Notes: generated by a model not told the origin, from the sequence alone. DNA of 9,175 nt from CAIKZZ01 sp037443765 (GCA_037443765.1 JBBINS010000125.1:1-9175); one strand, 5' to 3'; positions 1 to 7,274 are shown, counted from the first letter of the stretch. A program made the numbers and translations.

Positions 1-2
1 AG

Positions 3-3000
3 CGCGACGAGATCATCCGCGTGCTCGCCGAGGACGAGAGCGAGGCGGTGGGCTCGATGGGCGACGACACGCCGATGCCGGTGCTGTCGCACAAGATCCG
101 CTCGCTGTACGACTACTTCCGGCAGCAGTTCGCCCAGGTCACGAACCCGCCGATCGACCCGCTGCGCGAGACGATCGTGATGAGCCTGCAGACGCAGATC
201 GGCCCCGAGTGCAACGTGTTCGCGCCGTCGCCCGAGCACGCGCGGCAGATCGTCCTCAACTCGCCGATCCTGTCGCAACGCAAGCTCCGGCAGATCCTCG
301 CCCACAAGGAGTTCGGGCTGACGCACGAGTTCGTCGACCTGCAGCACCCGGCCGACGAGCGCCTCAGCGAGGCGATCGTGCGCATCTGCGACCAGGCCGA
401 GGCCGCGGTGCGCGCCGGGCGCCTCGTGCTGCTGCTGTCGGACCGCTACCTGGTGCGCGGCAAGGTGCCGATCCACGCCTTGCTCGCCACCGGCGCGGTG
501 CACCACCGCCTCGTGCAGACGGGACTGCGGTGCAAGTGCAACCTGCTCGTCGAGACCGGCACGACCCGCGACGCGCATCACTTCGCGTGCCTGATCGGCT
601 ACGGCGCGACCGCCGTCTACCCGTACATGGCCTACCAGACGCTGTTCGACATGATGCGCAGCGGCGCCGTCGGCATGAGCGCCGAGACGCGCGCCGAGCT
701 CGGACGCAGCTACCGGCGCGGCATCCGCAAGGGCCTGTTCAAGATCATGTCGAAGATGGGCATCTCGACGATCGGCAGCTACCGCAGCTCGCAGCTCTTC
801 GAGATCGTCGGGCTCCACGACGAGGTCGTGGCCCAGTGCTTCCCGGGCACCGTCAGCCGCATCCAGGGCGCCGACTTCGCCGACCTCGAGGCCGACCACC
901 GCGCGCTGGCCGCCGCCGCGTGGGACCCGCTGACGCCGGTCGCGCAGGGCGGCCTGCTGAAGTACATGCACGACGGCGAGTACCACATGTACAACCCCGA
1001 CGTGATCGCGACGCTGCAGGCGGCGGTCGTGACGGGCGACTACGACGAGTACAAGCTGTACGCCCGCCTCGTCAACGAGCGCCCCGCGTCGTGCCTCAGG
1101 GACCTCTTCGCGCTCAACCCGCGCTCGGCGCCGGTGCCGCTCGAGGAGGTCGAGCCGGCCGACGAGATCCTCAAGCGCTTCGACTCCGCGGGCATGTCGC
1201 TCGGCGCGCTCTCGCCCGAGGCGCACGAGGCGCTCGCGATCGCGATGAACCGCCTGGGCGCCCGCTCCAACTCCGGCGAGGGGGGCGAGGATGCGCTCCG
1301 GTACGGCACCGAGAAGAACTCGAAGATCAAGCAGGTCGCGAGCGGCCGCTTCGGCGTGACACCCGAGTACCTGCTGTCCGCCGAGGTGCTGCAGATCAAG
1401 ATCGCCCAGGGCGCCAAGCCCGGCGAGGGCGGCCAGCTGCCGGGCCACAAGGTCAACGAGATGATCGCGCGGCTGCGCTTCGCGCGCGCCGGCGTCGGAC
1501 TGATCTCGCCGCCGCCGCACCACGACATCTACTCGATCGAGGACCTCGCGCAGCTGATCTTCGACCTCAAGCAGGTCAACCCGCGCGCACTCGTGTCGGT
1601 CAAGCTCGTCGCCGAGCCCGGCGTCGGCACGATCGCGGCCGGCGTCGCCAAGGCCTACGCCGACCTGATCACGATCTCCGGCTACGACGGCGGCACCGGT
1701 GCGAGCCCGCTGTCGTCGATCAAGTACGCCGGCACGCCGTGGGAGCTCGGCCTCGCCGAGACGCACCAGACGCTCAGGATCAACGAGATGCGCCATCGCG
1801 TCCGGCTGCAGGCCGACGGCGGTCTCAAGACCGGCCTCGACGTCATCAAGGCGGCGATCATCGGCGCCGAGAGCTTTGGCTTCGGCACGGCGCCGATGGT
1901 CGCGCTCGGCTGCAAGTACCTGAGGATCTGCCACCTCAACAACTGCGCAACCGGGGTCGCGACCCAGCACGAGGTGCTGAGGAAGCGCTACTTCGTCGGG
2001 CTCCCGGAGATGGTCGTCAACTACTTCCGCTTCGTGGCCGAGGAGTGCCGCGAGCTGATGGCGGGCCTCGGCGTGCGCCGCCTCGCCGACCTCATCGGCC
2101 GCACCGAGTACCTGAGCATCCTGCCCGGCGAGACGCCGCGCCAGCAGAAGCTCGACCTGACGCCGATCCTGTCGACCGCCGGGCTCGCGGCCGACAAGCC
2201 GCAGTTCTGCCTGGAGCCGCGCAACGAGCCCTTCGACAAGGGCGAGCTCGCCGAGCGCATGGTGCGCGACATGCTGGGCGCGATCGAGTCGAAGTCCGGC
2301 GGCAGCTTCGCGTACGAGGTGTCCAACCGCCATCGCTCGATCGGCGCGCGTGTGTCGGGCGAGATCGCGCGGCGCCACGGCGACAACGGCATGAGCGGGC
2401 AGCCGATCACGGTGCGGCTGACCGGCTCCGCCGGGCAGAGCTTCGGCGTCTGGAACGCCGGCGGCCTGCACCTGCACCTCGAGGGCGACGCCAACGACTA
2501 CGTCGGCAAGGGCATGGCGGGCGGGCGCATCGTGCTGCGCACGCCGCGCGGCTCGACGTTCCTCGCCCACGAGTCGCCGATCATGGGCAACACCTGCCTC
2601 TATGGCGCGACCGGCGGCGAGCTCTATGCCGCCGGCGCGGCGGGCGAGCGCTTCGCGGTGCGCAACTCCGGGGCGCTCGCGGTCATCGAAGGCTCGGGCG
2701 ACCACTGCTGCGAGTACATGACCGGCGGCGTCGTCTGCGTGCTCGGCCGCACCGGCCTCAACTTCGGCGCCGGCTTCACCGGCGGCTTCGCCTACGTGCT
2801 CGACCTCGACCGCGATTTCGTCGACCGCTACAACCACGAGCTCGTCGACATCCACCGCATCTCGGTGGAGGGCATGGAGCAGAACCTGCACCACCTGCGG
2901 GGACTGATCGAGGCGCACGTGCGCGAGACCGGCAGTCGCTGGGGCGCCGAGATCGTCAACGACTTCCGGACCTTCCTCGGCAAGTTCTGGCTGGTGAAGC

Positions 3001-3053
3001 CGAAGGCCGCGGCGATCGACACACTGATCGAGAACCTGCGGAGAGCCGCCTGA
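3..3053 (+). CDS. gltB: Glutamate synthase (NADPH) large subunit, 5' end missing
   Basis: This is the C-terminal 1016 residues of the GOGAT alpha subunit; the family is usually about 1500 residues. The frame is already open at the left edge, so the N-terminal glutaminase domain with its catalytic Cys1 lies outside. The enzyme transfers the amide nitrogen of glutamine to 2-oxoglutarate, giving two glutamates, in the cytoplasm. Visible parts: the central domain (about 3-1140, with YDYFRQQFAQVTNPPIDPLRE); the FMN-binding synthase barrel (about 1150-2150, with SGYDGGTGASP near 1680 and ADGG near 1812); the three cysteines of the [3Fe-4S] cluster in CKYLRICHLNNC (codons at 1911, 1929 and 1944); and the C-terminal GXGXG beta-helix (about 2400-2850). 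No frameshift or missing cluster residue is seen. The stop overlaps the start of gltD, as in most proteobacterial gltBD operons. Identity is very secure from family knowledge. Confidence 0.97.
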   Translation, partial: RDEIIRVLAEDESEAVGSMGDDTPMPVLSHKIRSLYDYFRQQFAQVTNPPIDPLRETIVMSLQTQIGPECNVFAPSPEHARQIVLNSPILSQRKLRQILAHKEFGLTHEFVDLQHPADERLSEAIVRICDQAEAAVRAGRLVLLLSDRYLVRGKVPIHALLATGAVHHRLVQTGLRCKCNLLVETGTTRDAHHFACLIGYGATAVYPYMAYQTLFDMMRSGAVGMSAETRAELGRSYRRGIRKGLFKIMSKMGISTIGSYRSSQLFEIVGLHDEVVAQCFPGTVSRIQGADFADLEADHRALAAAAWDPLTPVAQGGLLKYMHDGEYHMYNPDVIATLQAAVVTGDYDEYKLYARLVNERPASCLRDLFALNPRSAPVPLEEVEPADEILKRFDSAGMSLGALSPEAHEALAIAMNRLGARSNSGEGGEDALRYGTEKNSKIKQVASGRFGVTPEYLLSAEVLQIKIAQGAKPGEGGQLPGHKVNEMIARLRFARAGVGLISPPPHHDIYSIEDLAQLIFDLKQVNPRALVSVKLVAEPGVGTIAAGVAKAYADLITISGYDGGTGASPLSSIKYAGTPWELGLAETHQTLRINEMRHRVRLQADGGLKTGLDVIKAAIIGAESFGFGTAPMVALGCKYLRICHLNNCATGVATQHEVLRKRYFVGLPEMVVNYFRFVAEECRELMAGLGVRRLADLIGRTEYLSILPGETPRQQKLDLTPILSTAGLAADKPQFCLEPRNEPFDKGELAERMVRDMLGAIESKSGGSFAYEVSNRHRSIGARVSGEIARRHGDNGMSGQPITVRLTGSAGQSFGVWNAGGLHLHLEGDANDYVGKGMAGGRIVLRTPRGSTFLAHESPIMGNTCLYGATGGELYAAGAAGERFAVRNSGALAVIEGSGDHCCEYMTGGVVCVLGRTGLNFGAGFTGGFAYVLDLDRDFVDRYNHELVDIHRISVEGMEQNLHHLRGLIEAHVRETGSRWGAEIVNDFRTFLGKFWLVKPKAAAIDTLIENLRRAA

Positions 3054-3055
3054 TG
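3040..3055 (+). promoter_or_regulatory. Ribosome binding site and stop/start overlap of gltB-gltD
   Basis: GGAGAG (3040-3045) stands seven bases before ATG at 3053. The gltB stop TGA (3051-3053) shares its final A with this ATG. The arrangement fixes the gltD start and points to coupled translation of the two subunits. Confidence 0.75.
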
Positions 3056-4474
3056 GCCGACAAGTACCTGCAGTTCCTCGACGTCCCGCGCACCGAGCCC
3101 ACGAAGCTCGCGCTCGAGGTGCGCCAGCGGGAATTCCGCGAGATCTATGCGCCGTTCGACGCCAGGGCGGCGTCGCAGCAGGCGGGCCGCTGCCTCGCCT
3201 GCGGCAACCCGTTCTGCGAGTGGAAGTGCCCGGTGCACAACTACATCCCGAACTGGCTGAAGCTGATCGAGCAGGGGAAGCTGTTCGAGGCCGCGGAGCT
3301 GTCGCACAAGACGAACTCGCTGCCGGAGATGTGCGGGCGCATCTGCCCGCAGGATCGCCTCTGCGAGGGCGCCTGCACGCTCAACGACGGCCTCGGTGCA
3401 GTGACGATCGGCTCGATCGAGAAGTACATCACCGACGAGGCGCTGAAGGCCGGCTGGAAGCCGGACATGTCGCACGTGCGCCCGACCGGCCGGCGCGTGG
3501 CGATCGTCGGCGCGGGCCCGGCCGGGCTCGGCTGCGCCGACATCCTCGTGCGCCACGGCGTCCAGCCGGTCGTCTACGACCGCTACCCGCGCATCGGCGG
3601 CCTGCTGACCTTCGGCATCCCGCCGTTCAAGCTCGAGAAGTCGGTCGTCGAGAAGCGCCGCGAGCTGATGGAGGAGATGGGCGTCGAGTTCCGGCTCGGC
3701 GTCGAGGTCGGCCGCGACGTCGCCTTCGACGCGCTGCTCGCCGAGTACGACGCGGTGTTCCTCGGCATGGGCAGCTACGGCTACGTCAAGGGCGACTTCC
3801 CCGGCGAGAACCTGCCGGGCGTCGTCGAGGCGCTGCCGTACCTCGTCGCCAACATCAACCGCGAACTCGGCCTCGGCGGCGAGGCGATCGACCTCGCGGG
3901 CCGGCGCGTGGTCGTGCTCGGCGGCGGCGACACCGCGATGGACTGCAACCGCACCGCGATCCGCCAGGGCGCGGACAGCGTGACGTGCACCTACCGCCGC
4001 GACGAGGAGAACATGCCGGGCTCGCGCCGCGACTACAAGAACAGCCGCGAGGAGGGCGTCCGGTTCCTCTTCAACCGCCAGCCGGTCGAGATCGTCGGCG
4101 ACGGCCGCGTCCAGGGCGTCAGGGTCGTGCAGACGCGCCTCGGCGCGCCCGGGCCGCGCGGCCGGCGGGTCGCCGAGGCGATCCCCGGCAGCGAGGAGAT
4201 CATCGAGGCCGACGCGGTCGTGGTCGCCTTCGGCTTCAGCCCGAGCCCGGCGCCGTGGCTCGACGCGCACGGCATCCGGCTGCACGCCGACGGCCGCGTG
4301 CGGGTCTCGGCGGACGCGGCGCGTCCGTTCGCCACCACGAACCCGAAGGTGTTCGCCGGCGGCGACATGGTCCGCGGCAGCGACCTCGTCGTCACGGCGG
4401 TGTTCGAGGGCCGCGAGGCGGCGCGCGGCATCCTCGACTCCCTCGGGCTCGCCGCCGCCGCGAGGGCCGCCTGA
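3053..4474 (+). CDS. gltD: Glutamate synthase (NADPH) small subunit
   Basis: The beta subunit of GOGAT, 473 residues, full length for the family. It oxidises NADPH on FAD and passes electrons through iron-sulfur clusters to the FMN of GltB. N-terminal cysteines C47, C50, C55 and C59 (CLACGNPFCEWKC) and C94, C98, C104 and C108 are the expected cluster ligands. The FAD Rossmann motif GAGPAG is at residues 153-158, the NADPH motif LGGGDTAMD at 289-297, and the C-terminal flavin contact FAGGD at 434-438. The start ATG overlaps the gltB stop by one base (TGATG). GGAGAG at 3040-3045, seven bases upstream, is a good ribosome binding site, so the two subunits are probably translationally coupled. Some paralogues of this domain occur in other oxidoreductases, but adjacency to gltB settles the role. 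Confidence 0.97.
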   Translation: MADKYLQFLDVPRTEPTKLALEVRQREFREIYAPFDARAASQQAGRCLACGNPFCEWKCPVHNYIPNWLKLIEQGKLFEAAELSHKTNSLPEMCGRICPQDRLCEGACTLNDGLGAVTIGSIEKYITDEALKAGWKPDMSHVRPTGRRVAIVGAGPAGLGCADILVRHGVQPVVYDRYPRIGGLLTFGIPPFKLEKSVVEKRRELMEEMGVEFRLGVEVGRDVAFDALLAEYDAVFLGMGSYGYVKGDFPGENLPGVVEALPYLVANINRELGLGGEAIDLAGRRVVVLGGGDTAMDCNRTAIRQGADSVTCTYRRDEENMPGSRRDYKNSREEGVRFLFNRQPVEIVGDGRVQGVRVVQTRLGAPGPRGRRVAEAIPGSEEIIEADAVVVAFGFSPSPAPWLDAHGIRLHADGRVRVSADAARPFATTNPKVFAGGDMVRGSDLVVTAVFEGREAARGILDSLGLAAAARAA

Positions 4475-4535
4475 CGCGCAGGCCGGCCCGCTCGACTAGA
4501 CTCGCGGGACTCCGTCCCGGCAACCCGGGTGACCG
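4475..4535 (+). promoter_or_regulatory. Short gltD-reductase gap with two overlapping hairpins
   Basis: This 61-bp gap has two possible stems. The first is CGGGAC (4505-4510), loop TCC, GTCCCG (4514-4519). The second is CCCGG (4516-4520), loop CAAC, CCGGG (4525-4529). They share bases 4516-4519, so only one can form at a time. The second would cover the weak GGGTG ribosome binding site (4527-4531) of the following gene. TAGACT (4497-4502) matches a -10 box at four of six bases, but no convincing -35 lies at the right distance. Neither stem is followed by a T run, so a classical terminator is not supported. Whether the next gene has its own promoter or reads through from gltBD is undecided. 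Confidence 0.35.
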
Positions 4536-5555
4536 ATGACCGCGATCAATCGACGCATTCTGCTGGTGTCGCGCCCGCGCGGCGCCGCGACCGCCGACAA
4601 TTTCCGCCTCGAGGCGGTGCCGGTGCCCGAGGTGGGACCCGGCCAGCTGCTCGTGCGCCATCACTGGCTGTCGCTCGACCCGTACATGCGCGGCCGCATG
4701 AACGACGTCAAGTCCTATGCGCCGCCGCAACCGCTCGGCGAGGTCATGATCGGCGGCACGGCGGGCGAGGTGGTCGCGAGCCGCCATCCGGGCTTTGCCG
4801 TCGGCGACCACGTCGTCGGCATGGGCGGCTGGCAGGAGTACGCGCTCGTCGACGAGGCGGGCGCTTCGATGCTGCGCCGCGTCGACGCGGCCGCGGTGCC
4901 GCTCGCCGCGTACCTGGGCCCGGTCGGCATGCCGGGCGTCACCGCCTGGTACGGGCTGTCGATGATCTGCGCGCCGAAGCCCGGCGAGACGGTGGTCGTC
5001 AGCGCGGCCGCGGGCGCCGTCGGCAGCGTCGTCGGTCAGCTCGCCAAGGCGCGCGGCTGCCGCGCGGTCGGCATCGCGGGCGGCCCTGCCAAGTGCGACT
5101 ACGTCGTCGAGGAACTCGGCTTCGACGCCTGCATCGACTACAAGGCGGCGCCGGACGCCCCGTCGCTCGACGCGGCGCTCGCGGCCGCGACGCCGCGGGG
5201 CATCGATGCCTGCTTCGAGAACGTCGGCGGGCGCTGCCTCGACGGCGTGCTCGGCCGGATGAACGGGTTCGGGCGCATCGCGCTCTGCGGCCTGATCGCG
5301 GGCTATGACGGCACGCCGGTGCCGATCTCCAACCCCGGGCCGATCCTCCGCTCGCGGCTCAAGGTGCAGGGCTTCATCATCTTCGAGCACCTCGACATCT
5401 GGCCGTGGGCCGCGAGCGAGCTCGCCGCGGCGGTCGCGAGCGGCCGGCTGAAGTACCGCGAGACCATCGCCGAGGGCCTGCCGAGCGCCCCGGAAGCGTT
5501 CCTCGGACTCCTGCGGGGCGACAACCTCGGCAAGCAGCTGGTGCGACTCGCCTGA
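4536..5555 (+). CDS. NADP-dependent MDR-family oxidoreductase, CurA / LTB4DH-like
   Basis: A complete 339-residue zinc-independent medium-chain dehydrogenase/reductase. It closely resembles E. coli CurA (YncB) and the prostaglandin/leukotriene reductases, which reduce carbon-carbon double bonds of alpha,beta-unsaturated ketones or aldehydes with NADPH. Family signatures: SRPRGAATADNFRLE near the start, LSLDPYMRGRM (residues 45-55), GMPGVTAWYG (131-140), the nucleotide-binding AAAGAVGSVVGQLAKARGC (157-175), ENVGG (228-232), and the C-terminal block with QGFII (278-282) and GLLRGDN (324-330). No structural-zinc cysteine cluster is present, as expected. The ATG at 4536 aligns with the family start; its ribosome binding site (GGGTG, four bases away) is weak. 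It is cytosolic. The exact substrate cannot be read from sequence, so I give no symbol; CurA-like quinone or enone reductase is the best guess. I see no functional link to the neighbouring gltBD beyond possible co-transcription. Confidence 0.93.
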   Translation: MTAINRRILLVSRPRGAATADNFRLEAVPVPEVGPGQLLVRHHWLSLDPYMRGRMNDVKSYAPPQPLGEVMIGGTAGEVVASRHPGFAVGDHVVGMGGWQEYALVDEAGASMLRRVDAAAVPLAAYLGPVGMPGVTAWYGLSMICAPKPGETVVVSAAAGAVGSVVGQLAKARGCRAVGIAGGPAKCDYVVEELGFDACIDYKAAPDAPSLDAALAAATPRGIDACFENVGGRCLDGVLGRMNGFGRIALCGLIAGYDGTPVPISNPGPILRSRLKVQGFIIFEHLDIWPWAASELAAAVASGRLKYRETIAEGLPSAPEAFLGLLRGDNLGKQLVRLA

Positions 5556-5594
5556 ACGAGGTCGCATCGTGACGGGAAGCCGCCCGCCGCGGAT

Positions 5595-5610
5595 CGGCCG
5601 TGCGCGGCCG
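5595..5610 (+). repeat. GC hairpin 40 bp after the reductase gene
   Basis: CGGCCG (5595-5600), loop TGCG, CGGCCG (5605-5610) makes a six-base-pair stem. Its place soon after the reductase stop suggests a role in ending or stabilising that transcript. There is no following T run, so an intrinsic terminator is not established. Confidence 0.35.
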
Positions 5611-5652
5611 GCACGAGCATCGGCGGGGGCCCCGAAATGCCGTATATCACGA

Positions 5653-5667
5653 TGCCGCGCCGCGGCA
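5653..5667 (+). repeat. Perfect odd palindrome, 7-bp arms
   Basis: TGCCGCG (5653-5659), one central C (5660), CGCGGCA (5661-5667). It sits one base before a second, longer palindrome. It looks more like a protein binding site than an RNA hairpin, because the centre is a single base. Confidence 0.5.
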
Positions 5668-5668
5668 C

Positions 5669-5689
5669 GCGCAGCGGAATCCGCTGCGC
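5669..5689 (+). repeat. Perfect odd palindrome, 10-bp arms
   Basis: GCGCAGCGGA (5669-5678), one central A (5679), TCCGCTGCGC (5680-5689), with no mismatch. It directly abuts the AT-rich island. As RNA it would fold into a nine-pair stem with an AAT loop, but only two T bases follow it. Candidate operator for the kinase promoter, or a weak terminator for the upstream reductase. Confidence 0.6.
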
Positions 5690-5721
5690 TTGAAACGAAC
5701 TTAGACAGAATTTAACAGACT
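5690..5721 (+). promoter_or_regulatory. AT-rich island, candidate promoter
   Basis: Only 10 of 32 bases are G or C, against about 70% around it. TTGAAA (5690-5695) resembles a sigma-70 -35 box, and TTTAAC (5711-5716) matches a -10 at four of six. The 15-bp spacer is shorter than ideal. The island also holds ACAGA twice, exactly 10 bp apart (5705-5709 and 5715-5719), and ACTT twice, 20 bp apart (5699 and 5719). Confidence 0.35.
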
Positions 5722-5748
5722 TGCGCCGTGCCGCGCCGCAACGGCGCA
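5722..5748 (+). repeat. Inverted repeat, 8-bp arms, 11-base spacer
   Basis: TGCGCCGT (5722-5729) and ACGGCGCA (5741-5748) are exact inverse complements. The repeat lies just before TAGAAT, so it could be a dimeric regulator site that overlaps the promoter. Confidence 0.45.
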
Positions 5749-5751
5749 GCC

Positions 5752-5757
5752 TAGAAT
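5752..5757 (+). promoter_or_regulatory. TAGAAT, possible -10 box
   Basis: TAGAAT matches the sigma-70 -10 consensus at five of six bases. No -35 lies 16-19 bp upstream, where the inverted repeat sits instead. It would therefore need an activator, or it may be a chance match. Confidence 0.25.
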
Positions 5758-5846
5758 GTCTGCGTCCTGCGATGATGCATCGCGGGATCGCATGCAGCGT
5801 GCGCGTCCCCGTGGCAGGGAGCCTCCAAGGGTGCGGCGCGACTTCG

Positions 5847-7274
5847 ATGACCACCGGTCGCGCTGCGGGTGGCCGCCCCGGCCAGTGGTGCGGAGTGGAA
5901 CTCTACGAGCAGATCTTCGAGTGCGGGCCGGACGCGATCCTCGTCGTCGACCGAGCGGGGCTCATCGAACGCGCCAACGCGCAGGCGGAGCGGCTGTTCG
6001 GGTACGCGCCGCAAGAGCTGCACGGCGAGGCCGTCGAGTGCCTGCTGCCCCAGAAGCTGCGCGAGGGCCACGCCGCGCACCGCGCCGAGTTCTGGTCGGC
6101 CCCGCGGCAGCGGCCGATGGGCCGCGGCCTGACGCTGTTCGGCCGCCGCAAGGACGGCGTCGAGTTTCCCGCCGACATCATGCTGAGCCCGATGCAGGCG
6201 AGCGACGGGGCCTTCGTGCTCGTCGTCGTCCGCGACCTCAACGAGCGCCAGCGCGCCGACGAGCTGTTCCGCGGCCTCCTCGAAGCCGCCCCCGACGCGA
6301 TGGTGATCGTCGACGAGCACGGCGAGATCGTGCTCGTCAACAGCCAGACGGAGAGCCTGTTCGGCTACTCCAGGCTCGAGCTGCGCGCGAAGCCGGTCGA
6401 GACGCTGATCCCCGAGCGCTTCCGCGCGCAGCATCCGCAGCACCGCGCCGGTTACTCGGTCGCGCCGCGCGTGCGGCCGATGGGCGTCGGGCTCGAGCTC
6501 TACGGCCTTCGCAAGGACGGCACCGAGTTCCCGATCGAGATCAGCCTGAGCCCGCTCCGGAGCGGCGGCCGCATCCTGTTCTCGAGCGCGATCCGCGACA
6601 TCACCGAGCGCAAGAACGCCGAGCAGCGCATCCTCGACTCGTTGCGCGAGAAGGAGGTGCTGCTCAAGGAGATACACCACCGCGTCAAGAACAACCTCGC
6701 GGTGATGTCGAGCCTGTTCTACCTCGAGTCGACCTACACGCACGATGGCCTGACGCTGAAGATCCTGCAGGAAAGCCAGGACCGCGTGCGCGCGATGGCG
6801 ATGGTGCACGAGGCGCTCTACCGCGCCGAGAGCCTGTCGGCGGTCGACTTCGCCGAGTACGCGCTGACGCTGTGCCGGCAGCTGCTCAGCACCTACACGG
6901 TACGCGGCAGCAGGGTGTGCCTCACGAGCGAGCTCGAGCCGGTGCAGCTCAACATCGAGCTGGCCGTGCCGTTCGGGCTGATCCTGAACGAGATGATGAC
7001 CAACGCGCTCAAGCACGCGTTTCCGGACGGCCGCGGCGGCGAGGTGCAGCTGATGCTCGCGCACACGGCCGGCGGCGGCTGCGTGCTGCGCATCCTCGAC
7101 GACGGCGTCGGGCTCAGAGCCGAAAGCGGCGCGGACAGCCAGGGCACGCTCGGCCTGCGGCTCGTGCGCCTGCTCGCACGCCAGGTCCGCGGCGAGTTCG
7201 AACTGCTGCCGCGAACGCCGGGCACCGAGGCCCGCCTGACGGTGCACACGCTGACACAATCGGAAGGTGGCTGA
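5847..7274 (+). CDS. Soluble PAS-PAS sensor histidine kinase, HisKA_2 type
   Basis: A 475-residue kinase without membrane segments or signal peptide, so a cytoplasmic sensor. Two PAS domains (about 20-138 and 141-259) are followed by a HisKA_2 dimerisation domain with LLKEIHHRVKNN (272-283), where H278 aligns with the usual phosphoacceptor. The HATPase domain has the N box NEMMTNALKHAF (381-392), DDGVG (418-422) and GTLGL (433-437). The two PAS domains align without gaps at an offset of 121 residues and are about 45% identical by eye. Each carries a histidine (H75, H196) where FixL and DosP hold their heme ligand. The start is uncertain: the frame stays open upstream to TTG 5721, with ATGs at 5772 and 5775. 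ATG 5847 lies shortly before the first PAS domain, but its nearest Shine-Dalgarno-like bases (AAGGG, 5827-5831) are too far away. The next gene starts one base after this stop, so the two form an operon. The likely partner is the receiver of that next protein. Confidence 0.9.
   Translation: MTTGRAAGGRPGQWCGVELYEQIFECGPDAILVVDRAGLIERANAQAERLFGYAPQELHGEAVECLLPQKLREGHAAHRAEFWSAPRQRPMGRGLTLFGRRKDGVEFPADIMLSPMQASDGAFVLVVVRDLNERQRADELFRGLLEAAPDAMVIVDEHGEIVLVNSQTESLFGYSRLELRAKPVETLIPERFRAQHPQHRAGYSVAPRVRPMGVGLELYGLRKDGTEFPIEISLSPLRSGGRILFSSAIRDITERKNAEQRILDSLREKEVLLKEIHHRVKNNLAVMSSLFYLESTYTHDGLTLKILQESQDRVRAMAMVHEALYRAESLSAVDFAEYALTLCRQLLSTYTVRGSRVCLTSELEPVQLNIELAVPFGLILNEMMTNALKHAFPDGRGGEVQLMLAHTAGGGCVLRILDDGVGLRAESGADSQGTLGLRLVRLLARQVRGEFELLPRTPGTEARLTVHTLTQSEGG

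Larger units (their letters stand above)
5556..5846 (+). promoter_or_regulatory. Structured non-coding region ahead of the kinase pair
   Basis: About 290 bp with no convincing gene on either strand. In order it holds a GC hairpin (5595-5610), two perfect odd palindromes (5653-5667 and 5669-5689), an AT-rich island (5690-5721, 10 of 32 bases G or C), an inverted repeat (5722-5748) and a TAGAAT box (5752-5757). The drop in G+C just after the palindromes and before the kinase gene is what a promoter with operator sites looks like in a GC-rich genome. The most likely role is control of the two kinase genes. The part after about 5760 would be the 5' untranslated leader if the start at 5847 is right; otherwise some of it encodes the kinase N-terminus. 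Confidence 0.55.

Noticed and set aside
209..3052. Frame upstream of and continuous with gltD, which would make a much longer GltD protein
   Set aside because: It overlaps gltB in another frame and is an Arg/Ala/Pro-rich shadow. The true gltD start is ATG 3053, with a good ribosome binding site and family alignment.
5598..5677. Possible sigma-54 promoter elements (GGCACG near 5610 and 5664)
   Set aside because: The GC element is not at the required 10-base spacing from GG: the first candidate has 11 bases and the second has GG at that place. No upstream enhancer-type regulator is evident.
5772..5846. Lipoprotein-like N-terminus (LQGC) for the first kinase if it began at ATG 5772
   Set aside because: Arginine interrupts the hydrophobic stretch, Q precedes G-C in an unusual lipobox, and the rest of the protein is a soluble kinase.
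5303..5854. Open frame on the - strand spanning the intergenic region (183 codons)
   Set aside because: More than half lies antisense to the reductase, it has no recognisable motif, and its intergenic part crosses the palindromes and the AT-rich island.
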